Below are positions 52,366 to 60,365 of a stretch of DNA of 64,000 nucleotides, piece by piece (position 1 is the stretch's first letter; each line of letters opens with the position of its first letter). This stretch comes from Paenibacillus piscarius (GTDB taxonomy: Bacteria > Bacillota > Bacilli > Paenibacillales > Paenibacillaceae), in the NCBI RefSeq assembly GCF_022234545.1, contig NZ_JAIEUI010000012.1, positions 1 to 64,000 of the forward strand, in the 5' to 3' direction. A program made the translations under genes and the position numbers. Under the pieces are notes generated by a model. The model made no database searches and had not been told where the DNA came from. It was given only the letters and a program-made list of their open reading frames with translations.

Positions 52366-52620
52366 ATGAAACCTGCCGGCGTTGTACGTAAAGTAGATCA
52401 GCTGGGTAGAATTGTTCTGCCTAAGTCTCTGCGTAAAAGGTATCAAATGAATGAAGGCGATCCCGTAGAAATTCTTGTTCAGGGCGACCATATTATTCTG
52501 GAGCGTTACCGCCCGAAATGTGTCTTTTGCGGGTCGATGGATGGTGTAACCGAATACAAGGACCGTTATATTTGCGCAAGCTGCCTTTCAGAAATGACGC
52601 AACTGCCAAGACACGCGTAA
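52366..52620 (+). CDS. abrB: AbrB-family transition-state regulator
   Basis: 84 aa. The N-terminal SpoVT/AbrB swapped-hairpin DNA-binding domain has GVVRKVDQLGRIVLPKSLRK and GDPVEILVQGDHIILERY. The C-terminal part has two CX2C pairs (CVFC, CASC) that could bind a metal. AbrB represses stationary-phase and biofilm genes during growth. AGGAGAG precedes the ATG. The Spo0A-type box upstream fits sporulation control. A bidirectional terminator lies 200 nt downstream; the gap between holds no gene. Confidence 0.9.
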   Translation: MKPAGVVRKVDQLGRIVLPKSLRKRYQMNEGDPVEILVQGDHIILERYRPKCVFCGSMDGVTEYKDRYICASCLSEMTQLPRHA

Positions 52621-52820
52621 GAGCAGACCGCATCGTTATCTACATAGGGACAGTGCCAGAGCGGCTTCCTGTAACAGGGATGCTGCTTGGACAATGCTCA
52701 GTACATCATGAACACCGCACAAGCGGAAACAGAGCCTTCCTTATTATAGGACGGCTCCGTTTCAGTGCGAAATATAAGGATAAGTTATCGTGTGGAACAT
52801 ATAAATTCTTATATTTCACA

Positions 52821-52856
52821 AAAAGAGCGCCGCACATCAGTGCGGTGCTCCTTTTT
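52821..52856. terminator. Bidirectional terminator between abrB and the 34-residue ORF
   Basis: GAGCGCCGCAC-ATCA-GTGCGGTGCTC with A-run before and T-run after. Confidence 0.85.
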
Positions 52857-52892
52857 GCTGTAGGCTCATAGCCTCAGTGCTAAGGGTGCTGC

Positions 52893-52997
52893 TTACAGCC
52901 CTTTGGTCTTATCATCGTTGTAGGAGGATGTAAGGATGCCGGCAAGAAACAGGACAAATACCAGGGTCACGATCCAAAATGTCAGGGAGAACGACAT
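52893..52997 (-). CDS. 34-residue single-pass membrane protein (candidate)
   Basis: 34 aa on the minus strand: MSFSLTFW, then a hydrophobic stretch to about residue 22, then the polar tail SSYNDDKTKGL. One membrane helix with a charged C-terminus. GGAGGTG, an almost perfect ribosome binding site, is 6 nt before the ATG, and the terminator at 52821 lies just behind the stop. These features outweigh its small size. No family recognised. It lies between abrB and a leftward operon and could be a regulatory micropeptide; that is inference. Confidence 0.6.
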   Translation of the reverse strand: MSFSLTFWIVTLVFVLFLAGILTSSYNDDKTKGL

Positions 52998-53103
52998 GCA
53001 GGGCACCTCCGTCATGTACTATATTCATTACACTGAGTATACCTTGTTCTCCCGCAAAAATAAACGGAAATGTGATATTTGGCATTGACGGCTTCGCTGA
53101 GGA

Positions 53104-54171
53104 TTACTTGAAGAACAGGAAGCTCGTCGGGACCCGGCGCAGATTGCCGTCAGAGGGTCTGTTGATGACCTTGCCTCTGAAGATGAGGGAGGACGAGCCG
53201 CCGCCATCCAGATTATAGGCATCAATCACACCCAGATTGTACAGCTTGTCCTGCAGCTCGGCTAACGTAGCGCCGGAATTGCCGTTCTCATTGTAGCCGT
53301 CAGCGACCAGAACCAGCAGCTGGTTATCCTTGTAGTTGCCGATCACGGTCCGCGGCGCCCGCTTTGGAGCGAGCTGCCATTTCTGCGGAATGACCATCTT
53401 GCTCTGGTTCTTCAGCAGCACGGGGACAAAGGTCGCGCCGAATGCCGGCTCCAGCTGATCCAGTTGTGCACGGCTGGTGAATTTCCCTCCGATCAGCTGG
53501 CCGGACTTGTTCAGGCCGACGAAGCTGAGATCCTTGTAGCTCGGCTCGAAGCCGTACAGGTATTGGCCGCCGACGATGGTTGTCGAGAGCGGATAGCGCT
53601 TGCCGTTCTGGTCGGCAAACCCTCCGGCGTTGATGCCGGCTACGGCACCGTAACGGTTCACTGCCTGCAGCGTGGTCTCGGAGGCGCCGGTGCCGTCACC
53701 GGCCAGGCTCATTTTCATAGCGGATGTATCCTTGAGTCTGATCTTCAGGGCGTAAGCTGTATAGTTACCGGGATTCAGCCGGTATAATTCGATAGTTATA
53801 CGGTCAGTGCTGATCACATCGGCAGGAATGCCAAGCCGGGAAGAGATCCGCCGGTTATAAATCCGCTCCGGACGGGAGGCCTGTGCGGCCGCTGTGCTGA
53901 CCAGTGCATTCATCGCGTTCGTGGTCTGCTTGTACAGCTGGGCGCTGGCGCCGATCGAGTCAATGGTGTAGGCTGCTTTGCTTTTGGCTGCGGCCAGCTC
54001 CTGCTTTAGTTGCTCAGTCTCCTCCACCGGACCGGGAACCGCGGCGAATGATGCGGTATCCAGCGTCAGCTGAAGCGGCGGCTGATACAGCCACAGACAG
54101 AGCAGCAGTCCGAACAAGGGAGCGGTCAGGAGCATGAAGAACCGGTTCACTCTTTTGACAGGCGTCATCAT
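53104..54171 (-). CDS. Phosphodiester glycosidase-family (NAGPA/DUF2233) membrane-anchored protein
   Basis: 355 aa. An N-terminal anchor (~10-30) and a helical stretch (~50-110) precede the NAGPA domain (~120-355) with GAVAGINAGGFAD, RAPRTVIGNYKDNQLLVLVADGY and the C-terminal NLDGGGSSSLIF. The family includes enzymes that remove sugar phosphodiester caps, and cell-wall related proteins; the substrate here is unknown. It overlaps the upstream coiled-coil gene by 4 nt (ATGA), so the two form an operon. Confidence 0.82.
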   Translation of the reverse strand: MMTPVKRVNRFFMLLTAPLFGLLLCLWLYQPPLQLTLDTASFAAVPGPVEETEQLKQELAAAKSKAAYTIDSIGASAQLYKQTTNAMNALVSTAAAQASRPERIYNRRISSRLGIPADVISTDRITIELYRLNPGNYTAYALKIRLKDTSAMKMSLAGDGTGASETTLQAVNRYGAVAGINAGGFADQNGKRYPLSTTIVGGQYLYGFEPSYKDLSFVGLNKSGQLIGGKFTSRAQLDQLEPAFGATFVPVLLKNQSKMVIPQKWQLAPKRAPRTVIGNYKDNQLLVLVADGYNENGNSGATLAELQDKLYNLGVIDAYNLDGGGSSSLIFRGKVINRPSDGNLRRVPTSFLFFK

Positions 54172-54575
54172 TTCAGCAGGTCCATCTCTTTCTTGAGCGT
54201 ATCCAGCTGCTTCTTGACCTCGCTTAATTGCGTGTACAGCTTGTTGCTGTTATCCGTCTTGTTGCTGGCATTATCCTTGGTGAAGGTCAGAAGCTCGTTG
54301 AAGGTCTGGACAGTGCTCTGAAGCTCCTTCACCTGTTCGGACAGGACGGCAATTCTGGATTCGTAATCGGTCTTCAAAACGGCAAGCTGCTGCTGGCTTT
54401 GAGATCCAAGCTCGTTCAGCACCTGATCCCTCAGATGATTGGTGTAGCTGTACACGGCATAAACGCCGGCTGCGATCATCAAAATCCAGAACAGTAAAAA
54501 CCATTTTACGGAAGAACCGCGTCTCTCTGTGGTCCGCCGAGAGTGTGCCCGGGTCGATTCCGCTAGCGGTTGCAT
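54168..54575 (-). CDS. Small single-pass coiled-coil membrane protein
   Basis: 135 aa. The basic N-terminus (RAHSRRTTERRGSS) and one membrane helix (~25-43, WFLLFWILMIAAGVYAVYS) are followed by a heptad-like coiled coil to the end (~60-135; LKTDYESRIAVLSEQVKELQ). No enzyme motif. It is directly coupled to the phosphodiester-glycosidase gene; a scaffold or partner role is inferred. The start ATG has GAGGTGATG just upstream. Confidence 0.7.
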   Translation of the reverse strand: MQPLAESTRAHSRRTTERRGSSVKWFLLFWILMIAAGVYAVYSYTNHLRDQVLNELGSQSQQQLAVLKTDYESRIAVLSEQVKELQSTVQTFNELLTFTKDNASNKTDNSNKLYTQLSEVKKQLDTLKKEMDLLK

Positions 54576-54615
54576 TTCATCACCTCATGCCATATTTTTT
54601 CAAGATAAAGAATTT

Positions 54616-54690
54616 ACATGTTTCGGGGTCCCCGCAAAGTATCTGAGTAAACATCGAAGCCAAGGCCTCACTTTGTGGGGGGATTTTTCA
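54616..54690 (+). repeat. Conserved ~75-nt hairpin element, copy 2
   Basis: CCCCGCAAAGT (54630-54640) pairs with ACTTTGTGGGG (54670-54680), 11 pairs with one G-U, then GGATTTTTC. It matches copy 1 (34046) closely and has the same 40-nt arm spacing. It lies between divergent genes (coiled-coil gene ending leftward, regulator starting at 54946). On the plus strand the layout resembles a structured RNA with terminator-like tail. Confidence 0.75.
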
Positions 54691-54945
54691 AGTCCCCATT
54701 CTATCAGAATTTTGGTATTTTCGCAAAAGTGAAAGAGCCGCGGCAGAAACGACAAAAAGTAATTGCATCCGGTTAATCTACTGCGATACAATTTCTATAG
54801 ATTGGAATATCTGAGGGACGTATTCAAGGTAAAAGAAGGAAGATTGGATTTGACAGCATAGATCCTTGCTTGCGTGTTGACAGGAAACGCTAATAGCGCT
54901 CTCCATTCTGGTAAATTATATAGATAGCAGGAGGTCTTGGCAGTA
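54691..54945. other. Intergenic region before the ComA-like regulator
   Basis: No gene seen. TTGACA at ~54878 is a possible -35 but lacks a well-placed -10. A small palindrome CGCTA-A-TAGCG lies at ~54888-54898. No riboswitch was recognised. Confidence 0.35.
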
Positions 54946-55602
54946 ATGACGAAGGTCTGGCGGGTGGTTATTGTGGGGTGTCATCCCACAAGCATGTTAG
55001 GAACCAAACTTATACTTGAGGATGAGGAGGAGCTTGAGGTAGACGGAATGTACGCCACCTGGGGAGAATGTCTGCCGGTGGTCGAGGAATTGAAGCCGGA
55101 TCTGGTGCTGAGTGATTATCAGATGCCCGAAGGAACGGTGGAGCAGGTGCTGCCGGAGCTCAAAAAAGGCTCGCCCCGCTCCCATATCATTATTATGACG
55201 GAGGAGAATGACAAGGATATTTTTCAGCCGCTGATAGAGCTTGGAGCCAGCGGGGTATTGTCGAAGGGGGCCACCCCGGGGCAGCTGCTGCAGATGATTA
55301 ACGGAATCCGGGAAGGCTTCCTCTCCATTCCGCTGGAATGGATCGAGAAGGGCTTCCGGCCGGTCACCTCCTCCAGAGGGCTGGAGGGCATGATGCAGCT
55401 GACACAGACGGAGATGTTCATTATGGAACGCATTGTGCAAGGAATTACATACGATAAAATTGCCTTAGAAATTCAAGTAAGCCGCCGCTCGATCGATAAC
55501 TATCTCCGCAAAATCTATGTGAAGCTGGATGTCTCGACCCGGGCGCAGGCGATTGAGAAATTTGCGCTGTTCTCCAGGCAGAACAAGCCAATCTACGCAT
55601 AA
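54946..55602 (+). CDS. ComA-like response regulator with degenerate receiver
   Basis: 218 aa from ATG 54946. The receiver has the phospho-Asp position in LVLSDYQMPEG, Thr in IIIMTEE and Lys in VLSKGATP, but the usual acidic pair after the first strand is replaced by GC (VVIVGCHPTSMLGTK). The LuxR-type HTH has LTQTEMFIMERIVQGITYDK and VSRRSIDNYLRKIYVKLDV. Layout and short words (GTKLILE, RRSID) recall ComA. No kinase is next to it. AGGAGG lies 11 nt before the ATG. It may work without Mg2+-dependent phosphorylation. Confidence 0.78.
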   Translation: MTKVWRVVIVGCHPTSMLGTKLILEDEEELEVDGMYATWGECLPVVEELKPDLVLSDYQMPEGTVEQVLPELKKGSPRSHIIIMTEENDKDIFQPLIELGASGVLSKGATPGQLLQMINGIREGFLSIPLEWIEKGFRPVTSSRGLEGMMQLTQTEMFIMERIVQGITYDKIALEIQVSRRSIDNYLRKIYVKLDVSTRAQAIEKFALFSRQNKPIYA

Positions 55603-55670
55603 TCCCAGCATTACGACATAATAGAGTCAGGACCGGAATATTCTTAAACCAGATAAAAGGGGGGAAGCGT

Positions 55671-56888
55671 ATGAAGTATGAGTTCTCTTCGCGCGCACAT
55701 ACATTGTTATCTTCACCGTTGCTGAGCATCCGCAAGCAGACACGGAAGGGTACGCTGATCTCGCTGGCGGAGGAGCTTCCGGCGGAGGAATTGTTCCCGC
55801 TGCCGCTGCTGTCTGAAGCGGCATCTACCGTCATCTCGGCGGATGCGGGCGCTCTCCAGTACGGGGAGCCTGAAGGATATGGCCCGCTGCGGGAATGGCT
55901 GACCGGGGATTGGCTGAAGAACAAAGGGGTTGCTGTGGCCGAGGGCGGGGTGCTGCTGACGACAGGAAGCCAGCAGGCCATCGATCTGCTCTCCCGGGTG
56001 TATATTGATCCCGGGGATCATGTGCTGGTGGAGAACCCGACCTCGCCGGGGATTCTGCAGGCGCTGCGGATGCAGGGGGCTGTGATTATTCCGGTGCAGG
56101 GCGATAAGGAAGGGCTGCTGCCGGACCATCTGCGCAGCATGATCCGGCAGTACCGGCCGAAGATGCTGTTCGCCGCGCCCAGCTTCACTAACCCGAGCGG
56201 CGTGCTATGGAGCCTGACCCGGCGGCAGGAGATTCTGCAGCTGTGCATTTCACACAATGTATTAATCGTTGAAGACGATTCATACGGGGACCTGCACTTC
56301 AGCCGCTACGATGAGCATCCTTCCGTGAAATATCCTACTCTATATGCCATGGAGAATGCCAGTGAAGGCGGACATGTGTTATATATCGGCTCCTTCAGCA
56401 AAACGGTCGCGCCGGCGCTGCGGACGGGCTGGGCGGCGGGAAGCCGCGAGCTGATCGGAATGATGGCGGCGGCCAAGCAAATGGCGGACTGGCAGTCCAG
56501 CTCGCTGAACCAGCGTCTGCTGCATCATCTGCTGAGCGTCTCGGCCTTCGATCTGCGCGAGCATATCGCTCTGCTTAACCGCGAGTACAATACCCGCCTG
56601 AAGCTGATGGCGGAGCTGCTGAAGCGGCCGGCCTGGAAGAGCAGCGTCTACGATATGCCGGCAGGCGGCATGTTCCTCTGGGTATCGCTGCCGGAGGGCC
56701 TGGACGCTATGGCCCTGTTGCGGGCCTCCCTGGCGAAGGGGGTGGCCTTCCTGCCCGGCCCGCTCTGCTCGGTGAGCGGCGGAACCGGCCGCATCCGGCT
56801 CAACTTCAGCCATCCCGGCCGCGATGAGCTGCTGCTCGGGATGAATCTGATGAGTGAAGCGGTGAGTGAATTCACGGCCCGCAGCTAA
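55671..56888 (+). CDS. PLP-dependent class I/II aminotransferase
   Basis: 405 aa, fold type I. It has the MocR/2-aminoadipate-type aminotransferase layout without an HTH: LQYGEPEGYGPLREWL, TTGSQQAIDLLSRV, PSFTNPSGV, EDDSYGDLHF and the PLP Lys in YIGSFSKTVAPALRTGW. Substrate unknown; close families act on 2-aminoadipate, aromatic or branched-chain amino acids. GGGGGGAAG lies before the ATG. It is followed by a terminator. Confidence 0.85.
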   Translation: MKYEFSSRAHTLLSSPLLSIRKQTRKGTLISLAEELPAEELFPLPLLSEAASTVISADAGALQYGEPEGYGPLREWLTGDWLKNKGVAVAEGGVLLTTGSQQAIDLLSRVYIDPGDHVLVENPTSPGILQALRMQGAVIIPVQGDKEGLLPDHLRSMIRQYRPKMLFAAPSFTNPSGVLWSLTRRQEILQLCISHNVLIVEDDSYGDLHFSRYDEHPSVKYPTLYAMENASEGGHVLYIGSFSKTVAPALRTGWAAGSRELIGMMAAAKQMADWQSSSLNQRLLHHLLSVSAFDLREHIALLNREYNTRLKLMAELLKRPAWKSSVYDMPAGGMFLWVSLPEGLDAMALLRASLAKGVAFLPGPLCSVSGGTGRIRLNFSHPGRDELLLGMNLMSEAVSEFTARS

Positions 56889-56931
56889 GAAATCATTGAG
56901 CTTAATGATTGATAGGAAGATTATATATGAG

Positions 56932-56966
56932 AGACTGCTTCGCCTTGAGAGCGGACAGTCTTTTTT
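56932..56966 (+). terminator. Terminator after the aminotransferase gene
   Basis: AGACTG (56932-56937) pairs with CAGTCT (56956-56961) with inner CGC/GCG pairing, then TTTTTT. Confidence 0.7.
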
Positions 56967-57022
56967 GTCATGTCATAGAGGACAATATAAACCCCGGTGC
57001 CGGTGTGGCGGCAAGTGGGCGG

Positions 57023-57253
57023 AATGTAATCGAAAAACCGATTACATTGGGCGTGGCGGAGGCAGGTTGGCGGAATGTAATCGAAAAACCGATTACATTG
57101 GGCATGGCGGAGACAGGTTGGCGGGATGTAATCGAAAAACCGATTACATTGGGCGTGGCGGAGACAGGTTGGCGGGATGTAATCGGAAAACCGATTACAT
57201 TGGGCAGGGGCGGCGGTAAGCGGGCGGAATGTGTGTGGAAAAGCGAATACATT
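57023..57253. repeat. Tandem array, 51-bp period, AATGTAATCG...CGATTACATT cores, 4 plus 1 degenerate
   Basis: Cores start at 57023, 57074, 57125 and 57176 (51 bp apart), with a degenerate fifth at 57228 (52 bp). The first two cores are perfect 10-bp dyads around AAAAAC. The 25-nt spacers are GC-rich (words GGCGGAG, CAGGTTGGCGG) and alike within the array but unlike those at 15949 and 63294. It lies between convergent 3' ends (aminotransferase and DUF2161 genes). The remainder of 56889-57301 holds only the terminator. Confidence 0.92.
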
Positions 57254-57301
57254 GGGCGGCCGGCGATCTTCAGGCCGCCCCATGTAAGCTTGCAGCGCGG
57301 C

Positions 57302-58111
57302 CTACAGCTTGGCCGCGCCGGCGCTGATCTCCGCGACTGCGGCGTACTCGATCAGCGCGGCTCTGCCGGCGGCCGTGAGCGTGTAGCGGCCGCGCTCCAC
57401 CCGGAAGAACCACGCATAGTAGTTCTTCTGCAGAATCGCAGCGGCGCCCGGCACGCCGCTGTGCTTGCGCAGCGCGGCAGGCGTCACGCCGCCGCCGTGC
57501 GGAGCGCCTGGGCCGCCGCCCGCCCCGGAGGCGGCGGTCCCCCCGCCGAGGCCGGCCGCCGCCGCAGCGGCTTCGGCCTCCAGGGCCTGCAGCGCGAGTG
57601 CTACGCGCAGCGCCTTCTCGCGGTAGGCAGTCACGAGCTTAACGCGCGTGCTGCCGCCGGTGTTGTAGTCCCCGCTGCGCTCGCGGAACTCATAGAGCAA
57701 GCGCTCGCGGCGGCGCACCGCGCTGCGGGCCTGCGGCGGCGCGTCGCCCGGCTCCGCGAGCACCTCAACGAGCGGGGCCTTCGTCTTGTAGAAGACGACG
57801 GTGATCAGCCCCAGGCCGAGCCGGCGGCACAGCCCGGTAAGCTCGCCCCAGCGCTGGTTCACCGCGCCCTTCTTCGTCCGGACGCGCTCTACCGCGAGGT
57901 AGACGTTCGGGCTGAGCCGCAAGCGTTCCACCCCCTGCAGCAGCAGGGCGAGGTTGAACGATTTTTTCATCTCCACGATCAGCGGCTGGTCCTCGTCCTC
58001 CCGGATGCCCACCAGGTCGCACGTCCGCACCTCGCCCTTGATCTCATAGCCCTGCCGCTCAAAAAAAGTCTTAAGCGGAGCATACAGCTCCGTCTCCTGT
58101 CTGATTGCCAT
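57302..58111 (-). CDS. DUF2161-family protein (PD-(D/E)XK-type fold)
   Basis: 269 aa. The N-terminal half has LKTFFERQGYEIKGEVRTCD, LIVEMKKSFNLALLLQGVER and, further on, VNQRWGELTGLCRRLGL; the D...ExK pattern (CDLVG, then VEMKK) resembles a PD-(D/E)XK nuclease core. A low-complexity Ala/Gly stretch (~175-205) precedes a winged-helix-like C-terminal part (GVTPAALRKHSGVPGAAAIL). The gene is markedly GC-richer than its neighbours in that stretch. AGGAGTGA lies before the ATG. Function unknown. Confidence 0.72.
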   Translation of the reverse strand: MAIRQETELYAPLKTFFERQGYEIKGEVRTCDLVGIREDEDQPLIVEMKKSFNLALLLQGVERLRLSPNVYLAVERVRTKKGAVNQRWGELTGLCRRLGLGLITVVFYKTKAPLVEVLAEPGDAPPQARSAVRRRERLLYEFRERSGDYNTGGSTRVKLVTAYREKALRVALALQALEAEAAAAAAGLGGGTAASGAGGGPGAPHGGGVTPAALRKHSGVPGAAAILQKNYYAWFFRVERGRYTLTAAGRAALIEYAAVAEISAGAAKL

Positions 58112-58285
58112 TTGATTGTCACTCCTGCGCCCGGATGGCAGCTTATTCCTGACCCGGTGATCATGATTCTCTATTATAGCACAGCAAAAAAGAGGTCAAC
58201 TATTCCGGGCTCCGCGCATAGTTATGTAATACACTTTCTAAGCTTTGGTGGAGCAAGCAGGAGCGCAAGAGGAGGCAGCGAGCCA

Positions 58286-60181
58286 ATGGATATTTTTGAG
58301 CGAATAGCAACGCATCGGGCTGAGAACGACCGTTTGGCGTGGAGCGGCACTTTCAAGGACTATATAGAACTGCTGAAACTGGACCCCGCTCCCGCAAAAA
58401 CGGCTCATGCCCGCGTCTACGACATGATCAAGTCACACGGCGTCGAGGAAATCAACGGGCGGAAGAGGTATAAGTTTTTTGAACAGGAGATCTTTGGGCT
58501 GGACCGTGCGGTGGAGAAGCTGGTAGAGGAGTATTTCCATTCGGCCGCCCGGCGGCTGGATGTGCGCAAACGGATTCTGCTGCTGATGGGACCGGTCAGC
58601 GGAGGGAAGTCCACGCTGGTAACACTGCTGAAGCGCGGTCTGGAGCAGTATTCACGTACCGAGGGCGGTGCGGTCTATGCGATTGAAGGCTGCCCGATGC
58701 ACGAGGACCCGCTGCATCTGATTCCGCTGGAGCTGCGCCCGGAGATTGAACGCGAGCTGGGGGTGCGGATTGAAGGCAATCTCTGCCCGTCCTGCCAGAT
58801 GCGGCTGAAGAGTGAGTACGGCGGGGATATTGAAGCAGTGCCGGTCACACGCGTGCTGTTCTCGGAAGGCGAGCGGGTGGGCATCGGAACTTTCAGCCCC
58901 TCCGATCCTAAGTCGCAGGATATTGCCGACCTGACGGGCAGCATCGACTTCTCGACCATTACTGAATACGGCTCGGAGTCCGATCCGCGGGCTTACCGCT
59001 TCGACGGCGAGCTGAATAAGGCGAACCGCGGGCTGATGGAGTTCCAGGAGATGCTGAAGTGTGACGAGAAGTTCCTGTGGAATCTGCTGTCGCTGACACA
59101 GGAGGGCAATTTCAAGGCTGGCCGGTTCGCGCTGATCAGTGCTGACGAGCTGATTGTGGCCCATACGAACGAGACCGAATATAAAGCCTTCATCGCCAAT
59201 AAAAAGAATGAAGCGCTCCAGTCCCGCATGATCGTCATGCCGGTTCCCTACAACCTGCGCGTCTCGGAGGAAGAGAAAATCTACGCCAAGCTGATTGCCC
59301 AGAGCGATATGAAGCATGTGCATATTGCCCCTCATGCGCTGCGCGCGGCTGCGATCTTCTCGATTCTGACCCGGCTCAAGGAGAGCAAGAAGCAGGGGAT
59401 GGACCTGATCAAGAAGCTGCGCATGTACGACGGCGAAGAGGTGGAGGGCTACAAGGAAGCCGATCTTAAGGAGATGCAGACGGAGTACCTGGATGAGGGG
59501 ATGTCCGGTGTGGACCCGCGTTATGTCATTAACCGGATCTCCAGTGCCCTGATCAAGGGTGATCTGCAGTGCATGAACGCACTGGATGTGCTGCGGGCGA
59601 TCAAGGACGGCCTGGATCAGCATCCATCGATTACGAAGGAGGAGCGCGAGCGGTATCTGAACTTCATTTCCATCGCCCGCAAGGAATACGATATTCTCGC
59701 CAAGAGCGAGGTGCAGAAGGCGTTTGTGTACTCTTTTGAAGAATCCGCCAAAACGCTGTTCGAGAATTATCTCGACAATATTGAAGCCTTCTGCAACTGG
59801 TCCAAAATCCGCGATCCGCTGACCGATGAGGAGATGGAGCCGGATGAGCGGCTGATGCGCTCGATTGAAGAGCAGATCGGCATCTCGGAGAATGCGAAGA
59901 AGGCCTTCCGCGAGGAGATTCTGATCCGTATATCGTCCTATTCCCGCAAGGGCAAGAAGTTCGAGTACAACAATCACGACCGGCTGCGGGAAGCAATTGA
60001 GAAGAAGCTGTTCGCAGACCTCAAGGATATCGTCAAAATCACCACCTCCTCCAAAACGCCGGATGAGAGCCAGCTTAAACGGATCAACGAGGTTAGCCGC
60101 CGTCTGATCGACGAGCATGGCTACTGCCCGATCTGCGCCAATGAGCTGCTGAAATATGTCGGAAGCCTGCTGAACCGCTGA
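58286..60181 (+). CDS. prkA: PrkA serine protein kinase
   Basis: 631 aa from ATG 58286. The AAA-type N-terminal region has Walker A LLMGPVSGGKSTLV and a zinc-like CPSC pair; KFLWNLLSLTQEGNFKAGRFALISADE and the C-terminal PrkA domain (FCNWSKIRDPLTDEEMEPDERL) complete the family. In B. subtilis PrkA is a sporulation protein with kinase or protease-like activity. GGAGG lies 10 nt before this ATG. The frame is open back to 56909 because the upstream 51-bp repeats carry no stops; that part is not included. The usual partner yhbH is not in the window. Confidence 0.93.
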   Translation: MDIFERIATHRAENDRLAWSGTFKDYIELLKLDPAPAKTAHARVYDMIKSHGVEEINGRKRYKFFEQEIFGLDRAVEKLVEEYFHSAARRLDVRKRILLLMGPVSGGKSTLVTLLKRGLEQYSRTEGGAVYAIEGCPMHEDPLHLIPLELRPEIERELGVRIEGNLCPSCQMRLKSEYGGDIEAVPVTRVLFSEGERVGIGTFSPSDPKSQDIADLTGSIDFSTITEYGSESDPRAYRFDGELNKANRGLMEFQEMLKCDEKFLWNLLSLTQEGNFKAGRFALISADELIVAHTNETEYKAFIANKKNEALQSRMIVMPVPYNLRVSEEEKIYAKLIAQSDMKHVHIAPHALRAAAIFSILTRLKESKKQGMDLIKKLRMYDGEEVEGYKEADLKEMQTEYLDEGMSGVDPRYVINRISSALIKGDLQCMNALDVLRAIKDGLDQHPSITKEERERYLNFISIARKEYDILAKSEVQKAFVYSFEESAKTLFENYLDNIEAFCNWSKIRDPLTDEEMEPDERLMRSIEEQIGISENAKKAFREEILIRISSYSRKGKKFEYNNHDRLREAIEKKLFADLKDIVKITTSSKTPDESQLKRINEVSRRLIDEHGYCPICANELLKYVGSLLNR

Positions 60182-60212
60182 CACAGCTCCAATCAGACCT
60201 TCGGGTCCAGCG

Positions 60213-60260
60213 AAAAGGGAATATCCCGGGCCACCATGATGGCTTAGGGATATTCCCTTT
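60213..60260. terminator. Bidirectional terminator between prkA and the repeat protein
   Basis: AAAGGGAATATCCC pairs with GGGATATTCCCTTT around an 18-nt loop; A-run on the left, short T-run on the right. Confidence 0.8.
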
Positions 60261-60365
60261 AGATTGCAGAATATATTGTTGAGGCTGCTTAGCCGCCCAC
60301 TCCTACAGAATGGACAACCCTTCTTGTCAGAGGGCCTCTTATTCTGCTGGAGACTTCTATTCCTG

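Noticed and set aside
54529..54732. Conserved peptide frame GVPAKYLS in both copies of the hairpin element
   Set aside because: Identity follows from near-identical DNA; upstream frames differ and no start is shared, so coding is not supported.
56909..58285. Long in-frame extension upstream of prkA
   Set aside because: The frame stays open because the 51-bp repeats and a GC-rich antisense region contain no stops. PrkA homology begins at ATG 58286, which has its own GGAGG site.
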